This document shows, one piece after another, positions 59,201 to 64,000 of a stretch of 64,000 bases of DNA (its first letter is position 1; the number at the start of each line of letters is the position of its first letter). The notes under the pieces were generated by a model. The model had not been told where the DNA came from and made no database searches. It was given only the letters and a program-made list of their open reading frames with translations. The translations under genes were made by a program, and so were the position numbers. This DNA comes from Panopea generosa (Eukaryota; Mollusca; Bivalvia; Adapedonta; Hiatellidae). The stretch covers positions 23,645,757-23,709,756 of the forward strand of contig CM055908.1 in assembly GCA_029582155.1 (NCBI GenBank). The letters are read 5' to 3'.

Positions 59201-62200
59201 CCAGTTGTAGAACATCAGACCCAGAATCAGAGGGTCGTGTGTTAGATCCTCCCCCACGGCCATGTGTGGTGTCCTCCAGCAAGGCACTTTATCCACATAT
59301 GCTTAGTAGTGGTTCTACCCAGGAAGACCCGGAGTATGATTTGTCTAACTTGTTTCACAATCGAGGTAAAATAAATAAGTTCAAAACAAAAAAAACAATT
59401 ACATGTACTACCTGTTCCCAGTTATGTTTAATGACACATCCAGCAAATTCTGCCACCACGCCAGGGTGGTTATCAATCAATTTCTTTATGGCTTCCTTGG
59501 TGTCAATTTTAGCCATACAGAGAATGTATAAGGAGTCATAGAAGGAAGTTGTCGGGTGCTTGTCTAGTAAAGACAAAACCTTCTCGCATAGAACCTCTGT
59601 GGTGTCATGGGAACACAGAACAGACTAAAAATATAAAATATGAAAAAAGAGGCTTACACATAATGTCAAATTTTGCAATTAAATTAATAAATGAAACAGG
59701 GAATAATTTAACTTTATATGGGTTTGTTTATCAGACACAAGAGGAAGATTTGTAGTCTAGTGGAACAGCCTCCACACTGAATAAGGAACATTGTAGGATA
59801 GATACCTGATACCGGGTCATCACTATCCAGTCTTACAGAGTTTGTTATTTCTACAAACAGAGCAGATTATGAAAATCAATTCTAACAGTGTTTTTTTCAA
59901 AAACAGAACAGGTCATGAAATCAAGTCTGACAGAGTCTGTTTTTTATATAAACAGAACAGATTATTTCTTACAGAATCTGTTTTTTTACCACAGAGCAGG
60001 TCATTAAAATCAATTCATAAGAGATTGTTTTTTTCCTCAAACAGAGCAGGTTATTTACTAAATTCATACAGTCTTTTTTTTTCTCTCTCAAACAAAGCAG
60101 GTAACAAAAAGCAGTTTAAACAGAGCTTCTTTACATAAACAGAGCAGGTAATGACAATCATTTTTTACAGTACCTGTTTGTTCACAAACAGAGCAGGTCA
60201 TGATCAGTTCTTATAGAATCTGTTATTTTCACTCACAGAGCAGGTATTGATTGTCGTTTCTTACAGAGTATGTTATGACCACAAACAGGGCAGGTATTGA
60301 TCAGCGTTTCTTACAGAGTAGGTTATTGTAACAAACAGAGCAGGTATTGATTACCCTTTCTTACAGAATATGTTATTGTCACAAACCGAGCAGGGATTGA
60401 TTATCGTTTCTTACAGAGTATGTTATTGCCACAAACAGAGAATGTAATAAAAATCAATTCTTACAGAGCCTGTTTCTTTTCAACAGAGTATGTCATGAAA
60501 ACCAATTCTTACAGAATCTGTTATTTCCACAAACAGTGCAGGTCATGAAAATCTATTCTAAAAGGCTTGGGTTTTTTTCACAAACAAAGCAGGTCATAAA
60601 ATTAAATCCATACAGTCTGTTTTTTCCACAAACAAAGCATTTCATGCAATCAGCTCATATAAAACCATTGTTGCCCCAAACAGAGCTTGCAGAGCAAATT
60701 AATTTTACAGAGCCTGTTTTTTTCCATAACAGGGCAGATCATGCAAATCAGCTCATATAAAAACCTTTGTTTCTACAAACAGAGCAGGCCATGCAAATCA
60801 GTTCATACAAAAACCTTTGTTTCCACAAACAGAGCAGGCCATGCAAATCAGTTCATATAAAAACCTTTATTTCCACAAACAGAGCAGGCCATGCAAATCA
60901 GTTTATATAAAAACCTTTGTTTTCACAAACAGGGCAGGCCATGCAAATCAGTTCATATAAAAACCTTTGTTTCCACAAACAGAGCAGGCCATGCAAATCA
61001 GTTTATATAAAAACCTCTGTTTACACAAACAGGGCAGGCCATGCAAATTAGTTTATATAAAAACCTTTGTTTACACAAACAGAGCAGGCCATGCCTATCA
61101 GTTCATATAAAAACCTTTGTTTCCACAGAGTCGGGCAAGGAAATCAATTCTTACCAAACCAGGTGTTTTCACAAAAAGAGCAAGGTGAAACAGTCGGTTT
61201 TTACTGTTAGTTTTAATAAACAGACCATGTTATATCAATCAATTCTTACTGTTCCATCCAAGAGCAAAACAAATATTTAGTAAAAATTACACTTTATTCT
61301 AACCTGAAGTTTCAGCAAATCTTCATTACACATAAAACAACTACAGATCTCCTCAGTTTTCTGACACTGTAACAACTGTGACTGCTTCCCTGTTCTCCTT
61401 CCCCCAGCTGGTACCACATGGCGACATGTGACACTGATTGACTGGGAACCAGAGAAGGGGGGCATGTGATCCAACCAACCATGGCGACGTCCAAAATGGC
61501 CACTCCCTTTTGGCTGTGGACAGAATTTTAAATACAGAACAGCCTTAATAGAATTATTTATGGAAAAGAACTCTATAAGATTATATCTCTAATCCATAGT
61601 TATATTTAAAATGATTTGTATGTATATAAATTTGAATAAATAAATATGTTTCAACCAAAACAAATTGTGCTTAGCTAGATTATTGGCAGTGACATTCCTG
61701 TTACATACACAAACTGGCGTGACATTCCAGCAGAAAAACATCTGATAGCCATGAAGAATATTCATTAAACGCACACAAATGACCACCATTTTATAAAGAA
61801 TGATGTAAGATATTCAAAACAACAAATATGACATCAAGATTGCACGGCACATGATCCCAGAAAGTGCTGTACTAAAAATATTATGCATCACGGTATATTA
61901 AATCATATGTATTTCTGTGATATTGTTTTATAAAAAAAGGAACATAATTCATGAAAAAAATCTGAAATGCCTGACAATATGTTCAAGTAAACTTGGGCGG
62001 GGTGACAATAACAATTCTAATTACAACAAGGGGCATAACTCAGTTTAATATATTAACCGATTTTTATAACCTGTGGGATTCACACAAGGTACATTCCAGC
62101 AATAGTGATGGAGAGATGGACTTACAGATTTTATCAAACCAACCCAGTCAATTAAAAAAACATTATATCTAAATTTTCTTTTATGCCTGTATGATGCAAA

Positions 62201-63534
62201 GTCAATGTTCTAATGAAAGAATTCAAGAATAAAAACGCACATTGGAGAATCAGAATCAAAACTTCGAAGAATTTATACCAATCCCTGCATGTCAATGCTA
62301 TTATGCAGGATAAAGTGTACATACCAATCTGAACTTCCCTGTATGTATACACCTCCCTGCATGTACTACTATACCCTTCCCTGCATGTACAAGTATACCC
62401 TTCCCTGCATTTATACCCTTCCCTGCATGTACAAGTACACCCTTCCCTGCATGTATACCTGCATGTATACCCTTCCCTGCATGTACAAGTACACCCTTCC
62501 CTGCATGTATACCTGCATGTATACCCTTCCCTGCATGTACAAGTATACCCTTCCCTGCATGTATACCTGCATGTATACCCTTCCCTGCATGTACAAGTAT
62601 ACCCTTCCCTGCATGTATACCTGCCCCTGCATGTCAATGCTATCATGTAGGATAAGCATACATACCAATCTAAACTTCATCGATGCTGTGACCTGTCTAA
62701 TGGACGGTGGCTCCCACTCGGATAATCTCAGAAGATATATCTCGCACAGCTGTGACTGATAAAAACAATAAGCATTTTAACACTATAACCACCATTTCAA
62801 ACACAACATTTGCCTTTACCATTTTGGTCAATAGCTATACATACCATAGCTAATGTTATGTTTAATATATACATGTATAACCGCCTATAAATCAAGTTTT
62901 ATATTTGTTCTAAGTATCTTGCACCGGAATGTGGCCGGGTCAGCGAAATTTAAACCCAAAGTGCCTTTGTTTCGAGCAAACTAAACAACTACATCCCTTT
63001 GCTCTTGTTATAATTTTCATTGTAAATGGTTCAGCATATCATACTTTTTGTATCAATTGATTATAACCATGGTAATTTAAAAATTATATACATCCAGAAA
63101 CAACAAAAAAATCACCCAAAAAAATCACCAAAAATGTTTATTTCAAGACCTAAATGAAGGCATTTTTATTCCCCCCCCCCCCCCAAATGCATAATGGTTG
63201 AGATTTGTGCATTTAAACATCATATTCTATATAACACGTTTGCTTTTTTCATGCAGCAGGAGTGTGGCTGTGTCAACCAGAACCTGGTCGGGTTTTAGGA
63301 TCACCCAAAAAAACTACTCAGAACTTAAACGGTAAAGTTTAACTGATGAATGGGCTGCCTCTTCTAACACAATCTCATTCGAGACACCATGGAGCCTTAA
63401 CAGCTATGCTTTAACTGTATGAAAAAGTCTTTTATATAAACTTACCACAGCTTCCTCAAAACAAACTTTCCTACCAGCATCTGCAATGTAAGATTTTACA
63501 GTATTAACCAATAAATCAAGATTTGAAGGTCTCA
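55285..63534 (-). CDS. HPS3: HPS3-like BLOC-2 subunit, C-terminal six exons
   Basis: HPS3 is a subunit of BLOC-2, which with HPS5 and HPS6 directs cargo to lysosome-related organelles; role inferred. Exons in transcript order: 63534-63446, 62755-62666, 61513-61304, 59624-59412, 58390-58291, 55469-55285; GT-AG borders, phases join to 294 residues; the 5' part lies beyond 64000. Landmarks: LDLLVNTVKSYIADAG, YLLRLSEWEPP, SLYILCMAKIDTKEAIKKLI then DNHPGVVAEFAGCVI, WEFLLKYLLDRLRPLLSC, and RVLPGDGNFFFFMPYIKLC, which fits the VLPEDG..FFLPYL end of human HPS3. The acceptor at 63535 is weak; a later one at 63481 is an alternative. A Cys-rich stretch (CRHVVPAGG..., QKTEEICSCFMC) in the exon 61513-61304 has no counterpart that I recall in human HPS3. 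Introns carry a Harbinger-like element and two large minisatellites. Confidence 0.75.
55735..55965 (-). mobile_element. SINE (family B), nearly full length
   Basis: Minus-strand head with TGGTCTAAGGCGCCATCTCG and GGTCGTAGGTTCGAGTCCCG (A and B boxes), then the body. Best copy of this family in the window; in the last HPS3 intron, sense to the gene. Confidence 0.8.
56101..57902. mobile_element. Non-autonomous PIF/Harbinger-like element with internal duplications
   Basis: Left end GGCCTAAAAAAAAAAGGG and right end CTTTTTTTTTTTTAGGCC are inverted and continue as GTTTGTTTCC..GTTAC. Both sides abut TTA (56098-56100, 57903-57905), the 3-base target of Harbinger transposases. Inside, a 321-base unit (56337-56657) is repeated almost perfectly at 56658-56979, and a partial third copy at about 57212-57420; a second unit (56981-57212) recurs at 57412-57643. 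A pure T tract of 56 bases lies at 56166-56221. No transposase frame. Confidence 0.75.
58612..58862 (+). mobile_element. tRNA-derived SINE (family A), head truncated
   Basis: Starts at the B box (GGGGTTGTGAGTTCAAATCC) and continues through the family body to a weak tail; the A box is missing. Confidence 0.75.
59185..59390 (+). mobile_element. tRNA-like SINE (family C)
   Basis: GTGTGGTCCAGTTGTAGAAC and GGGTCGTGTGTTAGATCC (A and B boxes), then CCTCCAGCAAGGCACTTTAT and GGTTCTACCCAGGAAGACCC, ending AAAATAAATAAG. It ends about 20 bases from the donor of the HPS3 exon 59624-59412. Confidence 0.75.
59830..61250. repeat. 50-60 bp minisatellite in HPS3 intron, about 25 copies
   Basis: Every unit carries CACAAACAGAGCAGG. 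The left two thirds are diverged; from 60761 to 61120 the unit is exactly 50 bases (AAACCTTTGTTTCCACAAAC then AGAGCAGGCCATGCAAATCA) with eight near-identical copies, so this end is the youngest. Units on the minus strand include TCTGTAAGAA, a weak donor-like string, but do not match the adjacent exon. Confidence 0.92.
62283..62680 (-). repeat. HPS3: 54-bp array bracketed by copies of an HPS3 exon donor
   Basis: The centre (62336-62629) is built of CCCTTCCCTGCATGTACAAG and CCTGCATGTATACCTGCATG in 54-base units (ACAAGT at 62431, 62485, 62539, 62593). On its gene-proximal side is the real exon end (minus strand GAAGTTTAGATTG|GTATGT at 62678-62660). On its far side an about 52-base duplicate of that exon/intron border occurs (GAAGTTCAGATTG|GTATGT, 62336-62318), including the downstream GCATTGACATGCAGGG. 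Since 54 is a multiple of three, long false frames appear on both strands. Confidence 0.9.
63171..63184. repeat. Poly-C tract
   Basis: A run of 14 C in an HPS3 intron; no associated SINE head recognised. Confidence 0.7.
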
Positions 63535-63535
63535 C

Positions 63536-64000
63536 TACACAGTTGAATCATTCTCCATGTTCTATATAAAGTAAGGTCCAAGATTTCCATTATTTTTTAA
63601 AAGTGCAGTGACACCCATTTTTAACAAAAAAAGAAGTACTCAAATGTTTCTAGAAAACATTTATCCTGTAAAATCAAATAAAAGTCATTTTTTTAACACC
63701 AGTGACGTCTTATTGAAGTAAACATAATGCTAAGCCAGCCTTTATTTTACTTGATCTCTACGAACCATTTTAAAAATATTCCAAATTACATACTAGGATA
63801 TTATTTTTAGTGTAAGAACTGTATTACTGTCACTTGAAAAGGGGCTCAACTCTGTAGCGGGACAAAAGTTTCAAAGCACAATGCACTGAACAGACTATTA
63901 GTTTTGTGTTCAATAAATGTAAATAATAATATACATGTATTATATTACCTTCTAATGCTTATAGCTATTGCTAAATTGAAGATAACAGAGACCTTGAAAG
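63536..64000. other. HPS3 intron, nothing recognised
   Basis: Lies upstream of the first recognised HPS3 exon. I found no further exon with matching phase before the window ends. Confidence 0.4.

Noticed and set aside
59089-59541. 150-residue plus-strand protein
   Set aside because: It is a family C SINE running into the antisense of an HPS3 exon.
62152-62759. Cys/Tyr-rich or Gly/Arg-rich proteins on both strands
   Set aside because: They are frames through the 54-base array, open on both strands because the unit length is divisible by three.

Overview
This is eukaryotic nuclear DNA: AT-rich, intron-dense, with GT-AG introns, tRNA-derived SINEs, many short inverted-repeat transposons and long minisatellites. 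Four conserved animal genes can be assembled exon by exon. The repeat families (including the dispersed repeat opening TTAGCTCACCTG and SINEs with a CAAT-type tail) suggest a mollusc, most likely a bivalve. That species-level placement is inference.

Layout: 1-7.2 kb is intergenic, with a large minisatellite (1.3-2.3 kb), two inverted-repeat elements and a decayed Ty3/Gypsy-type retroelement on the minus strand (3.9-6.6 kb). FUOM (fucose mutarotase, +, 7245-14650) follows with six exons; its first coding exon, with its 5' splice site, is present in five tandem 126-bp copies. A repeat-rich gap (14.7-19.9 kb) separates it from TBRG1 (-, 19926-29960), a nuclear FYRN/FYRC-domain protein in ten coding exons. 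CCDC15 (+, 31867-49945), a coiled-coil centriolar protein, lies head to head with TBRG1 across a 1.9-kb possible shared promoter. After a repeat-filled gap comes the 3' part of HPS3 (-, 55285 to about 63534), a BLOC-2 subunit, tail to tail with CCDC15 and running off the right edge upstream.

The genes belong to unrelated processes (sugar metabolism, growth control, centriole structure, lysosome-related organelle biogenesis), so the window is a stretch of housekeeping-type genes and not an operon-like system. The most unusual signal is in the introns. Several minisatellites are built from, or bracketed by, copies of the 5' splice site of the neighbouring exon: FUOM exon 1 (5 copies), TBRG1 exon with FYRN start (14 copies of a 34-bp unit spanning the exon/intron border), TBRG1 YLRKYVKQMVF exon (more than 10 copies of its TTT|GTAAGT donor), one HPS3 exon (donor duplicated on both sides of a 54-bp array) and, more weakly, CCDC15 exon ending at 43596. 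Other arrays in the window show no such link.

All gene identities rest on recognising protein similarity from memory and on splice-phase consistency; no database search or transcript data was available.
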